From the NCBI GenBank assembly GCA_947626315.1, contig CANQRQ010000007.1:1-64000 (forward strand): a DNA stretch of 64,000 bases, given 5' to 3'. Numbering within the stretch: the stretch's first letter is position 1; each line of letters opens with the position of its first letter. The position numbers and the translations under genes were made by a program. The notes under the pieces were generated by a model. It made no database searches. It was given only the letters and a program-made list of their open reading frames with translations, and had not been told where the DNA came from. The stretch is from an uncultured Oscillospiraceae bacterium. GTDB lineage: Bacteria; Bacillota; Clostridia; Oscillospirales; Oscillospiraceae. Below are positions 32,149 to 40,536 of this stretch, piece by piece.

Positions 32149-34479
32149 TTACGCTAAAATGACCGTGACCTGCCCGTTTTCGGCGGAGAGGCTCACGTTT
32201 GTGACGCCGGTCCCTCGCTTTTCGATCAGCCGGGCGGCGATCACGTCCTCGATCTCCTTCTGGATCAGGCGGCGCAGGTTCCGCGCCCCGTAGGTGATGG
32301 AGTAGCCCTTCTTCACCAGGACGTCCACCAGGGCCTCGTCCCAGGTCAGGGTGATGCCCTTCTCGGCCATCACGTCCCGCACCTCGCCCAGCATCAGCGC
32401 CGCGATGGCCCGGAAGTCGGCCTCGGTCAGCTGGTTGAAGCAGATGACCTCGTCCACCCGGTTGATAAACTCCGGCCGCAGGAATTCGTTCAGCGCCTTC
32501 ATGATCCGCTCCCGGCTCATGTCGCTGAGGCTGCCGCCGAAGCCCACGCTGCCGCTCTTGGTGTTGCTGCCGGCGTTGGTGGTCATGATGATGATGGTGT
32601 TCTCAAAATTCACCGTCCGGCCCTGGGCGTCGGTGATGCGGCCGTCGTCCAGGATCTGGAGCAGGATGTTCATCACGTCCGGGTGGGCCTTCTCGATCTC
32701 GTCGAAGAGGACCACTGAGTAGGGCTTGCGGCGGATCTTCTCCGTCAGCTGCCCCGCCTCGTCATAGCCCACGTAGCCCGGAGGCGAGCCGATGATCCGG
32801 GAGACGGAGAATTTCTCCATAAACTCGGACATGTCCAGGCGGATCAGGCTCTCCGGGCTGTCAAACATGTCAGCCGCCAGGCGCTTGACCAGCTCCGTCT
32901 TGCCCACGCCGGTGCCGCCGACAAAAATGAAGCTCACCGGCTTGCGCTTGACCTTCAGCCCGACGCGGCTGCGCCGGATGGCGGCGCAGAGGCTGTCGAT
33001 GGCGGCGTCCTGGCCCACCACATGGGCCTTGAGCCGTTCGTCCAGCTTGGCCAGGCGCTCCAGTTCGTCCTCCTTGATGCTGGAGGCGGGGATCTTGGTC
33101 CACAGCTCGATGATCCGGGCCAGGTTATCCACCGTCAGCTTGGGCCGTCCCTTGGCGGCCAGCGCCTCCAGCTCCTGCTGCAGCTGGATCTCCCTGCTGC
33201 GCAGCTGAGCGATCCGGGCGTAGTGCTTATCCAGCTGCTCCTCCGTCATCTCGCCGGTCTTGGCGTCCGGGGACATGAGCGCGTCCCGCTCAAAGCGGAC
33301 GTTCTCCAGATCCCGTTCACAGAACATCCGCCGGTTGATGTCCGCGTCCTTCAGATTCACGTCCGAGCAGGCCTCGTCGATCAGGTCGATGGCCTTGTCG
33401 GGCAGGAAGCGGTCCGTGATATAGCGCTCGCTGAGAAGCACCGCCTGGCGGCACATCTCGTCGGAGATCTCCACCCCGTGGTACTCCTCGTAATAGTGGG
33501 CTACACCCCGGATGATCCGGACGCTGTCCTCGATGGAGGGCTCATTCACCGTCACCGGCTGGAAGCGCCGCTCCAGGGCGGAGTCCTTCTCGATATGTTT
33601 CCGGTACTCGGCGAAGGTGGTGGCGCCGATCACCTGGATCTCCCCCCGGCTGAGGGCGGGCTTGAGGATGTTGGCGGCGTTCATGCTGCCCTCCGCGTCC
33701 CCGGCGCCCACGATGGTGTGCACCTCGTCGATCACCAGGATGATGTTCCCCTGGCGGCGGATCTCCTCAATGAGGCCCTTCATCCGGCTCTCAAACTGGC
33801 CCCGGAACTGGGTCCCGGCCACCAGCGCCGTCAGGTCCAGCAGAAAGACCTGCTTATCCTGGAGCTTATAGGGGACCTGCCCCATGGCGATGCGCTGGGC
33901 CAGACCCTCGGCGATGGCCGTCTTGCCCACGCCGGGCTCACCGATCAGGCAGGGGTTGTTCTTCTGGCGGCGGTTGAGGATCTGGATCACCCGCTCCAGC
34001 TCCTCCTCCCGGCCGATCATGGCGTCCAGCTTGCCCTGGGCCGCCCGGGCGGTCAGGTCGATGCAGTAGCTGTCCAGAAACTTCCGCTTGCCCTTGCCGC
34101 TGTCCCGGCCCTCCGGGCGGCGGTTGTCCCCCGGAGGGGGACTGTTGTCCTGGGCGCCGTTCTGCCGGTCGGAGCCGCCGAACAGCCGGTTCAGGAAGGG
34201 GAAGGTGGCGGTCTTCCCGTCGTCCTCGTCCTTCTCGTCCTCGTCCACGGTCATCAGCTCTTCCATGCCGTTCATGGCGTTCATCATGTCGCCGGAGAAG
34301 CTCTCGATGTCCTCGTCGGTCATGCCCATCTTCTCCATGATGTCGTCCACCGGCTTGATGTGCAGCTCCCGGGCGCACTTGAGGCACAGGCCCTCGTTTT
34401 TGGTCTGTCCCCCTTCAATCTTGGTTATGAAAATCACCGCCATGTTCTTTCCACAGCGGGAACAGAGTGCAGCTTGCAT
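32149..34479 (-). CDS. clpE: AAA+ unfoldase of the Clp protease, ClpE-type
   Basis: A 776-residue ATPase that unfolds proteins for ClpP. It has the ClpE-type N-terminal zinc finger (Cys6, Cys9, Cys32, Cys35) rather than the ClpC N-domain. Two AAA+ modules follow: [20 protein letters not shown] with VIDEVH, and [16 protein letters not shown] with [24 protein letters not shown]-like helical middle region lies between. The SVGFGG segment resembles the ClpP-docking tripeptide loop. Acidic residues [12 protein letters not shown] form a linker after the zinc finger. CtsR-type operators were not found in the 45-nt gap to cvpA. Confidence 0.92.
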   Translation of the reverse strand: MQAALCSRCGKNMAVIFITKIEGGQTKNEGLCLKCARELHIKPVDDIMEKMGMTDEDIESFSGDMMNAMNGMEELMTVDEDEKDEDDGKTATFPFLNRLFGGSDRQNGAQDNSPPPGDNRRPEGRDSGKGKRKFLDSYCIDLTARAAQGKLDAMIGREEELERVIQILNRRQKNNPCLIGEPGVGKTAIAEGLAQRIAMGQVPYKLQDKQVFLLDLTALVAGTQFRGQFESRMKGLIEEIRRQGNIILVIDEVHTIVGAGDAEGSMNAANILKPALSRGEIQVIGATTFAEYRKHIEKDSALERRFQPVTVNEPSIEDSVRIIRGVAHYYEEYHGVEISDEMCRQAVLLSERYITDRFLPDKAIDLIDEACSDVNLKDADINRRMFCERDLENVRFERDALMSPDAKTGEMTEEQLDKHYARIAQLRSREIQLQQELEALAAKGRPKLTVDNLARIIELWTKIPASSIKEDELERLAKLDERLKAHVVGQDAAIDSLCAAIRRSRVGLKVKRKPVSFIFVGGTGVGKTELVKRLAADMFDSPESLIRLDMSEFMEKFSVSRIIGSPPGYVGYDEAGQLTEKIRRKPYSVVLFDEIEKAHPDVMNILLQILDDGRITDAQGRTVNFENTIIIMTTNAGSNTKSGSVGFGGSLSDMSRERIMKALNEFLRPEFINRVDEVICFNQLTEADFRAIAALMLGEVRDVMAEKGITLTWDEALVDVLVKKGYSITYGARNLRRLIQKEIEDVIAARLIEKRGTGVTNVSLSAENGQVTVILA

Positions 34480-34524
34480 ATTTCCCTCCCGGTAATCCAG
34501 GGTTCAACCCATCAGCCCACGCTT

Positions 34525-35244
34525 TTACAGCAGGCTGTCCGTGATAAATTCAAAGGCCAGGAAGAAGCGGCCCAGCGTGGTCTCCGCCAGCGTGTCCTTC
34601 CCCAGCACGATGCCAAAGAAGCTGAGGGCCCAGCACAGCAGCACGCAGAACAGAAAGCCCTGCACGAAGCCCAGCCCCGCGCCGCCCAGTTCGTCCAGCG
34701 TCTCCATATTGGGCAGGCGGAAGGAGAGGTTGCCGATGTTGGCTATGGCCACCAGCAAAATCAAAATCATCAGGAAGGCCAGCAGCAGCCCGCCTACGTA
34801 GCTGATGGTATCGCAGAGCACGGCGACCACCGCGCCGGTCATATCCGTGTTGTTCTCCTGGGCGTATTCCACCGCCGTCTCCGCCAGCTCCTGGGCCCGG
34901 CCCTGATAGAAGCCCACCTGGAGCATGCACTCATAGGCGTAGTCATACTTCAGGGAGCCGTCCCTGGCCAGAATGTCCTCCAGCGACAGGTCAGAATTGC
35001 CGTAGCCCATCTCGTCCAGCACCTCGTCCCGGGTATTCTGGGAGTCGATATAGCCGTCAACAAAGGGCTTCAGCGCCGGGACCACCTCATGGGCATAGGT
35101 GGAGGAGAGCAGGCTGCCGCCAAAGAGGGCGATGATAATGGCCAGAATGGACGCGACGCCCCCCACAAGGCCCTTCCTGTAGCCCTGCCAGGTGCACATG
35201 GCTATGATGATCAGTAAAACCACGTCGATAACAAGTCTAATCAT
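34525..35244 (-). CDS. CvpA-family membrane protein
   Basis: A 239-residue protein with N-terminal spans (MIRLVIDVVLLIIIAMCTWQ GYRKGLVGGVASILAIIIAL), a long extracytoplasmic loop (about 55-135) and C-terminal spans (VGGLLLAFLMILILLVAIAN; GFVQGFLFCVLLCWALSFFG). The GYRKGLVGG motif is typical of CvpA, named after colicin V production; the role in Firmicutes is unclear. The loop is longer than in E. coli CvpA. It lies 45 nt upstream of clpE. Confidence 0.85.
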   Translation of the reverse strand: MIRLVIDVVLLIIIAMCTWQGYRKGLVGGVASILAIIIALFGGSLLSSTYAHEVVPALKPFVDGYIDSQNTRDEVLDEMGYGNSDLSLEDILARDGSLKYDYAYECMLQVGFYQGRAQELAETAVEYAQENNTDMTGAVVAVLCDTISYVGGLLLAFLMILILLVAIANIGNLSFRLPNMETLDELGGAGLGFVQGFLFCVLLCWALSFFGIVLGKDTLAETTLGRFFLAFEFITDSLL

Positions 35245-35344
35245 ATGTATCGCATCCTTTTATCTTCTCTGTTTTCGCGTTCCGGCCACGCTTAAGTAGT
35301 ATACCACATATTTATGAACAAATATATGCAAATTTTCTGGCAAT

Positions 35345-36127
35345 TTAGGTGGCCATCATCCGGCCCGCCGGCCCCTCGTACCAGACCCGGTTCAGATACA
35401 GGCCCTGGGGCGGCATGGTGGGGCCCGTCAGACGCCGGTCCCCCTTTTCCAGCAGGGCGGGGATATCCTCCGGCCGCAGCTTGCCGTAGGAGGCGTAGAC
35501 CATGGTCCCCACCATGGCCCGGCACATGTTGTACAAAAAACCGTCGGCGCAGATGGAGACGGTGATCAGGTCCCCCTGCTTCTCCGCCCGGCACCAGTGG
35601 ACGGTGCGGACGGTGGTGCGGGTCTCGGTGCCCACGCTGCGCACGGCCCGGAAATCGTGGGTACCCTCAAAGGCGGCGGCCGCCCGCTCCATCAGGGCCA
35701 TGTCCAGCCGCTGGGGGTAGAAGCAGACCCGTTTTTCCAGAAAGGGGTCCCGGATCTCCCTGTTGAGTATTTTATAGACATATTCCTTTTTTATACAGGA
35801 ACCGATGGCGTTGAAGCTCTCCTCCGCCTCCACCGCGGCCTCCACGGCGATATCTCCCGGCAGGCGGGCGTTCACCGCCAGCGGCAGCCGGTCCACGGGG
35901 ATGGGGCAGTCCGTCCGGAAGTTGGCGCAGTAGCGCAGGGCGTGCACCCCCGCGTCCGTCCGGCCGCAGCCCACCGCCTTTACCCGGTGGCCGCAGACCT
36001 TTTCCAGCGCCGCCTCCAGGGTCTGCTGCACGCTGACGTCGTTTTTCTGGGTCTGCCAGCCGTGGTAGCCGCTGCCGTCGTAGCGCAGGCGCAGGGCGAG
36101 ATTTCGCGTTTTCTTCTCAGATTCCAT
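35345..36127 (-). CDS. truA: tRNA pseudouridine synthase A
   Basis: Makes pseudouridine at positions 38-40 of the tRNA anticodon stem. The 260 residues match TruA, with the catalytic Asp58 in VGCGRTDAGVHAL, LRLRYDGSGYHGWQTQ at the start, and VSICADGFLYNMCRAMVGTM near the end. It overlaps ecfT by 11 bases; the arrangement ecfA1-ecfA2-ecfT-truA is classical for Firmicutes, though the ribosomal genes rplM and rpsI that often follow are absent here. Confidence 0.96.
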   Translation of the reverse strand: MESEKKTRNLALRLRYDGSGYHGWQTQKNDVSVQQTLEAALEKVCGHRVKAVGCGRTDAGVHALRYCANFRTDCPIPVDRLPLAVNARLPGDIAVEAAVEAEESFNAIGSCIKKEYVYKILNREIRDPFLEKRVCFYPQRLDMALMERAAAAFEGTHDFRAVRSVGTETRTTVRTVHWCRAEKQGDLITVSICADGFLYNMCRAMVGTMVYASYGKLRPEDIPALLEKGDRRLTGPTMPPQGLYLNRVWYEGPAGRMMAT

Positions 36128-36914
36128 AGTTCCTCAAAAGCACCGCCGCCGTCATATACGCGGCGCCCAGGGCCAGGGCGGCAAAGTCGACCCGCTTCAG
36201 CTTCAGCTGCTTCATGCGGGTCCGGCCCTCGCCGCCGTGATAGCAGCGGCTCTCCATGGCCGTGGCCAGGTCATAGGCCCGGTTGAAGGCCGAGACGATC
36301 AGCGGCACCAGAATGGGCAGCAGGGCCTTGGCCCGCCGGATCAGGCCGCCGGTCTCGAAATCCGCCCCTCTGGCCCGCTGGGCGGATATGATCCGGTCCG
36401 TCTCCTCGATGAGGGTGGGGATGAAGCGCAGGGCCATGCTCATCATGATCGTCATCTCATGGACGGGAAAGCGCACCTTTTTCAGGGGCTTCATCAGCAG
36501 CTCCAGTCCGTCGGTGAGGGCCATGGGGCTGGTGGTATAGGTGAGCAGAAAGGTCCCCGTCACCAGCAGCACGATCCGCAGCACCATTTTCAGCGCCCGG
36601 TCGATCCCCTCCCAGGTGACGATCCAGCCGGGCAGGATAGGCGTCCCCCCGGTGTAAAACAGGTTGATGGCCGCCGTGAGGGAGATGATGAAAATCAGGG
36701 GCTTCAGGCCCTTGAACAGGTTCCGGGGGGTGATTTTGGACAGGGCCATCCCGCCCACCAGCGCCAGCACGGACAGGCCGTAGCCCAGCCAGCCCACGGC
36801 CAGAAACAGGGCCACGATATAGAGCAGCACCAAAAGGATCTTGGTGCGGGGGTCCAGCCGGTGCACGATCGTGTCTCCCGGGAAGAACTGGCCCAGGGTG
36901 ATGTCCTTCAGCAC
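36117..36914 (-). CDS. ecfT: Energy-coupling factor transporter transmembrane protein
   Basis: The membrane scaffold of the shared ECF vitamin-uptake module; it couples ATP hydrolysis by EcfA1/A2 to substrate-specific S-components. The 265-residue protein has FPGDTIVHRLDPRTKILLVL, the characteristic N-terminal box, and the coupling-helix motifs SMALRFIPTLIEETDRI and AQRARGADF (A-R-G) for contact with the ATPases. It overlaps ecfA2 by seven bases and truA by eleven. No S-component gene is nearby, as expected for a group II ECF system. Confidence 0.95.
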   Translation of the reverse strand: MLKDITLGQFFPGDTIVHRLDPRTKILLVLLYIVALFLAVGWLGYGLSVLALVGGMALSKITPRNLFKGLKPLIFIISLTAAINLFYTGGTPILPGWIVTWEGIDRALKMVLRIVLLVTGTFLLTYTTSPMALTDGLELLMKPLKKVRFPVHEMTIMMSMALRFIPTLIEETDRIISAQRARGADFETGGLIRRAKALLPILVPLIVSAFNRAYDLATAMESRCYHGGEGRTRMKQLKLKRVDFAALALGAAYMTAAVLLRNYGI

Positions 36915-37780
36915 GGCGTTCTTCCCCCTTCCTTGTCCCGGTAGGCCCGGAGGATGGCATTGGTCAACTGCTCGTGGGTGTAGACCGGGCCCTGGAGCTG
37001 TACGCCCCTGGCCTCCAGGGCCAGGGCGATGGCCGTGGGCCGGGGCACGTCCAGGCCCATGGCGGTGAGCCGCCCGGGCTGGGAGAAGATCTCCTCCGGC
37101 GGCCCGTCCATCACCAGACGGCCCTTGTCAAACACCAGCAGCCGCTCGGTCAGCGCCGCGGCGCCGTCCATGTCGTGGCTGACGATGATCACGGTGGCCC
37201 CGGTTTTCTCCCGGTAGGCCCGGATGTTGGCCATGATCTGGGCGCAGCCCTCCGGGTCCAGGCCCGCCGTGGGCTCGTCCAGCACCAGCACCTCCGGCCG
37301 CATGGCGATGACGCCCGCCACGGCGATGCGCCGTTTCTGCCCGCCGGAGAGTTCCAGCGGGGAGCGCTCAAACAGCTCCGACACGCCTACAAAGCCTGCC
37401 GCCTCCCGCACCCGCTCGTCCACCTGCTCCACGCTCAGGCCCATGTTCCGGGGGCCGAAGGCGATGTCCTCGTACACCGTCTCCGCGAAGAGCTGATACT
37501 CCGGGTACTGGAACACCAGGCCTACCTTCCACTTGATATCCCGGCGGGACTTCTTGTCCCGGTTGATATCCTCCCCTGCGCTGAGCACCCGGCCCCCGGA
37601 GGGGAGCAGCAGGGCGTTCAGATGCTGGATAAAGGTGGATTTGCCGGAGCCGGTGTGCCCGATGACGCCCACAAACTGCCCCTGGGGCAGCGCCAGATTC
37701 ACCGCCTCGATGGCCGTCCGCTCAAAAGGCGTGCCCGGGCTGTACACATGGCGCAGGTCCTCCACTTGTATCTCTGCCAT
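36908..37780 (-). CDS. ecfA2: ECF transporter ATP-binding protein EcfA2
   Basis: A 290-residue ABC ATPase. Walker A GVIGHTGSGKSTF, Q-loop (VGLVFQYPEYQLF), signature ELSGGQKRRIAVAG, Walker B VLVLDEPTAGLDPEG and the switch IIVSHD are complete. The VFQYPEYQLFAETVYEDIAF segment is diagnostic for EcfA-type ATPases. It pairs with EcfA1 and EcfT, with which it overlaps by seven bases. Confidence 0.95.
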   Translation of the reverse strand: MAEIQVEDLRHVYSPGTPFERTAIEAVNLALPQGQFVGVIGHTGSGKSTFIQHLNALLLPSGGRVLSAGEDINRDKKSRRDIKWKVGLVFQYPEYQLFAETVYEDIAFGPRNMGLSVEQVDERVREAAGFVGVSELFERSPLELSGGQKRRIAVAGVIAMRPEVLVLDEPTAGLDPEGCAQIMANIRAYREKTGATVIIVSHDMDGAAALTERLLVFDKGRLVMDGPPEEIFSQPGRLTAMGLDVPRPTAIALALEARGVQLQGPVYTHEQLTNAILRAYRDKEGGRTPC

Positions 37781-37801
37781 AACGAAAAAGTCCTTTGCAG
37801 C

Positions 37802-38635
37802 TTAGTTCAATACGGCCGCGACGGCCTGGGCGCAGCCCTCCAGGTCCAGCGCCCCGCCGGGCAGCTCCAGCCCCGCCTGGCGCAGATCCCGCAGCAGCCG
37901 GGCGGTCTCCGGCAGGTCCAGCCCCAGGTCCCGCAGCAGCGCGTCCTGGGAGAAGATCTCCTCCGGCGTCCCGTCGGCGGCGATGCGGCCCTCGGACAGG
38001 ACCAGCAGCCGGTCGGCGGGGATGCACTCGTCCATATGGTGGGTGACCAGCACCACCGTCATGCCCTTCTCCCGGCGCAGGCGCAGCACGGTAGACAGCA
38101 CCTCCCGGCGGCCCTGGGGGTCCAGCATGGCCGTGGGCTCGTCCAGCACGATGATCCGGGGCTCCATGGCGATCACGCCCGCGATGGCCACCCGCTGTTT
38201 CTGCCCGCCGGAGAGCAGATGGGGCGCGTGGAGCCGGTATTCCAGCATGCCCACCTGCTCCAGGGCCGCGTCCACCCGCCGCCGGATCTCCTCCGGGGGC
38301 AGCCCCAGATTTTCCGGGGCGAAGGCCACGTCGTCCTCCACCACATTGGCCACGATCTGGTTGTCCGGGTTCTGAAACACCATGCCCACCTGGCGGCGCA
38401 GCTCCAGCAGCCGCGGCGCGTCGGCGGTGTCGATCCCGGCCACCAGGACCCGCCCCTCCGTAGGGAGCAGGATGGCGTTCATATGCTTGGCCAGGGTGGA
38501 TTTGCCGGAGCCGTTGCGCCCCAGCACGGCGGTGAAGCTGCCCTCCCGGATGGTCAGGCTCACGTCCCGCAGGCTCTCCCGCTGGTCCTCGGGATATTTA
38601 AAATGTACCTTTTCAAACTGAATGATACCGTCCAA
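37802..38635 (-). CDS. ecfA1: ECF transporter ATP-binding protein EcfA1
   Basis: A 277-residue ABC ATPase. Walker A AVLGRNGSGKSTL, Q-loop GMVFQNPDNQIVANVVEDDV (diagnostic for EcfA), signature LLSGGQKQRVAIAG, Walker B IIVLDEPTAMLDPQG and VTHHMDE are intact. First of the three ecf genes, 21 nt before ecfA2. The next upstream gene is an rRNA-methyltransferase-like gene 33 nt away, so the transcript may begin before it. Confidence 0.95.
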   Translation of the reverse strand: MDGIIQFEKVHFKYPEDQRESLRDVSLTIREGSFTAVLGRNGSGKSTLAKHMNAILLPTEGRVLVAGIDTADAPRLLELRRQVGMVFQNPDNQIVANVVEDDVAFAPENLGLPPEEIRRRVDAALEQVGMLEYRLHAPHLLSGGQKQRVAIAGVIAMEPRIIVLDEPTAMLDPQGRREVLSTVLRLRREKGMTVVLVTHHMDECIPADRLLVLSEGRIAADGTPEEIFSQDALLRDLGLDLPETARLLRDLRQAGLELPGGALDLEGCAQAVAAVLN

Positions 38636-38668
38636 GTTCCGTTCCCCTTGTCTCTCTGTCCGGGCGGT

Positions 38669-39529
38669 TCAGGCCTCCCAGCGGCAGGACGCGCCGCAGG
38701 GCAGGACCAGGCCGCTCTCCGTCACCGGCAGGCCCAGCTCCCGGCTCTCGGAGCGGCCGCCGAATTTTCTGGTAAAAAGGCTCTCCGCCGTATAGCGCAG
38801 CACCGCCGGGGAAAGGCCGGTGGTATAGGAGTTGATCAGCACAAACAGCGGCTGCTCCGACAAAACCCCGGCGCAGAGGGACACGAAGGGCCACAGGTCC
38901 TTCTCCAGCTTCCAGACCTCCCCGCCCGGGCCCCGGCCGTAGGAGGGCGGGTCCATGATCAGGGCGTCGTAGCGCCGGCCCCGGCGGATCTCCCGCTCCA
39001 CGAACTTGGCGCAGTCGTCCACAATATAGCGGATGGGGGCCTCCCTCAGCCCGGAGGCGGCGGCGTTTTCCTTTGCCCAGGCCACCATGCCCTTGGCGGC
39101 GTCCACGTGGCAGACCGCCGCTCCGGCCTTGGCGCAGGCCGCCGTGGCCGCGCCGGTATAGGCGAACAGGTTCAGCACGCTGATTGGCCGCCCGGCGGAG
39201 CGGATCTTCTCCATAGCCCAGTCCCAGTTGGCGGCCTGCTCCGGGAAAAGCCCCGTGTGCTTAAAGTTCATGGGCTTGACGTTGAAGCGCAGCTCCCCGT
39301 ACCGGATCTGCCAGTTGGCGGGGAGGCCCCCCTTGTCCCAGCTGCCGCCGCCGGTCTCGCTGCGCCGGTAGCGGGCGTCCCGCTCCTGCCAGTGCTTGTT
39401 CCGCCGGGGCGTGCTCCAGATGGCCTGGGGGTCCGGCCGCACCAGGTAGAAATCCCCCCAGCGCTCCAGCTTCTCCCCGTCGGAGCAGTCGATCAGCTCA
39501 AAATCTTTCCATTTGTCGGATATCCACAT
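38669..39529 (-). CDS. Class I SAM-dependent methyltransferase (RlmI/RlmK-like)
   Basis: A 286-residue enzyme with the methyltransferase half of the RlmI/RlmL type but no PUA domain. FKHTGLFPEQAANWDWAMEK and VLNLFAYTGAATAACAKAGA (SAM motif I) are followed by VCHVDAAKGMVAWAKENAAA and the catalytic motif ALIMDPPSYGRGPGGEVW (DPPSYGRG). The C-terminus has LINSYTTGLSP. It likely methylates rRNA cytosine or guanine; the position is unknown. Confidence 0.9.
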   Translation of the reverse strand: MWISDKWKDFELIDCSDGEKLERWGDFYLVRPDPQAIWSTPRRNKHWQERDARYRRSETGGGSWDKGGLPANWQIRYGELRFNVKPMNFKHTGLFPEQAANWDWAMEKIRSAGRPISVLNLFAYTGAATAACAKAGAAVCHVDAAKGMVAWAKENAAASGLREAPIRYIVDDCAKFVEREIRRGRRYDALIMDPPSYGRGPGGEVWKLEKDLWPFVSLCAGVLSEQPLFVLINSYTTGLSPAVLRYTAESLFTRKFGGRSESRELGLPVTESGLVLPCGASCRWEA

Positions 39530-39660
39530 AGCATCTCACCCGGCAGTTTTTCCGTACTTTCGCACTTGAAGAATTATTTTACCATTATTCCGCTCTCCGG
39601 TCAAGATGGCAGCACAAAATCAAAGCTCCCCTGACTGCACCCCTATAATTTTAAAGACAG

Positions 39661-39688
39661 AGCCCTCCGAAAAACCGGAGGGCTCTGC
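39661..39688. terminator. Hairpin terminator
   Basis: AGAGCCCTCCG (39661-39671) pairs perfectly with CGGAGGGCTCT (39678-39688) around AAAAAC. It ends the minus-strand solute-binding-protein transcript, with GTCTTTAAAATT following. Confidence 0.75.
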
Positions 39689-39714
39689 CTATTGACAGCC
39701 CTTTTTTGACAGCC

Positions 39715-40515
39715 TCAGTGGCAGTTGTAGTAGTACAGCGCCGTGCTGTCCGTGAGCACCGCGTCGCAGCGGCCGGAGTAGAGATACTCGAAGCACTCCG
39801 TGGTGCCCCCGGCCAGACGGGTGATCTGGTCCAGCCGCTTGGACAGCTTCTCGTCGCTCTCCAGGGCCTCTCGGGCCTCAGTGGTGGAGGGCATCACCAT
39901 GATCTTGCCGATCAGCATCAGCTTGTTCCAGATCAGGGAGCCGCTGCGGGTGGCCACCACAATGTCGTTGTGGATGTAGGGGCCGTACTCGGCGTACAGG
40001 CCCTCCTCCAGCTCGTCCACGCTCAGGGCAATGCCGCCCCAGGCGCAGTCGATGTTCCCGGAGGACAGCTCAATATACACGTTCTCCTTCTCGATGGGCT
40101 GGATTTTCAGCTTCCAGCCCAGCCGCTCGCAGACCAGGGTGGCCAGCTCCACGTCAAAGCCCCAGTATTCCCCGTTGGACAGGTAGGCCAGGGGGAAGGA
40201 ATTTGGGTCCACGCCGATGATGAAATCCCGGGGCTCCGGCAGCCCTGTGCGGCCCAGCGCGTCCGGGTCCCGGTCAAAGCTCACAAGCCTCTCCCCGAAC
40301 CATTTGACGGACAGCTCGTCCACCCTTCCCTCAGAGCTGAGGACCTGGAGCGCCGCCGCCACATACATGGACAGCGGGTCCTGGGTGCGGAAGGCCAGGG
40401 AGTAATCCTGCTCCACCAGGGTCTGCACCACCTTCACGCCGTAGCCGCTGCCGCCGCAGGCGGCGCAGCCCAGGCAGAGGCACAGGGCAAGGATCATGCA
40501 AAGCGCTCTCTTCAT
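39715..40515 (-). CDS. Solute-binding lipoprotein, family 3, apparently circularly permuted
   Basis: A 266-residue lipoprotein (signal ALCMILALCLCLGCAACGGS). After it, residues 35-75 read EQDYSLAFRTQDPLSMYVAA, then SSEGRVDELSVKWFGE, which normally form the C-terminal end of family-3 amino-acid-binding proteins. Only then comes the usual N-terminal half (97-165: DFIIGVDPNSFPLAYLSNGE, GFDVELATLVCERLGWKLKI, ELSSGNIDCAWGGIALS), and the protein stops at RCDAVLTDSTALYYYNCH, where family members would enter the segment found here at the front. No ABC permease or ATPase is adjacent. Ligand unknown, possibly an amino acid. Confidence 0.85.
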   Translation of the reverse strand: MKRALCMILALCLCLGCAACGGSGYGVKVVQTLVEQDYSLAFRTQDPLSMYVAAALQVLSSEGRVDELSVKWFGERLVSFDRDPDALGRTGLPEPRDFIIGVDPNSFPLAYLSNGEYWGFDVELATLVCERLGWKLKIQPIEKENVYIELSSGNIDCAWGGIALSVDELEEGLYAEYGPYIHNDIVVATRSGSLIWNKLMLIGKIMVMPSTTEAREALESDEKLSKRLDQITRLAGGTTECFEYLYSGRCDAVLTDSTALYYYNCH

Positions 40516-40536
40516 CTGCTTTCCCCTCCGTTTCCG

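Noticed and set aside
33022..35217. A 731-codon open frame on the plus strand
   Set aside because: Antisense to clpE and cvpA; no recognisable domain or ribosome-binding site.
36974..39634. An 886-codon open frame on the plus strand
   Set aside because: Antisense to ecfA2, ecfA1 and the methyltransferase gene; composition is His/Gly/Gln-rich, as in shadow frames.
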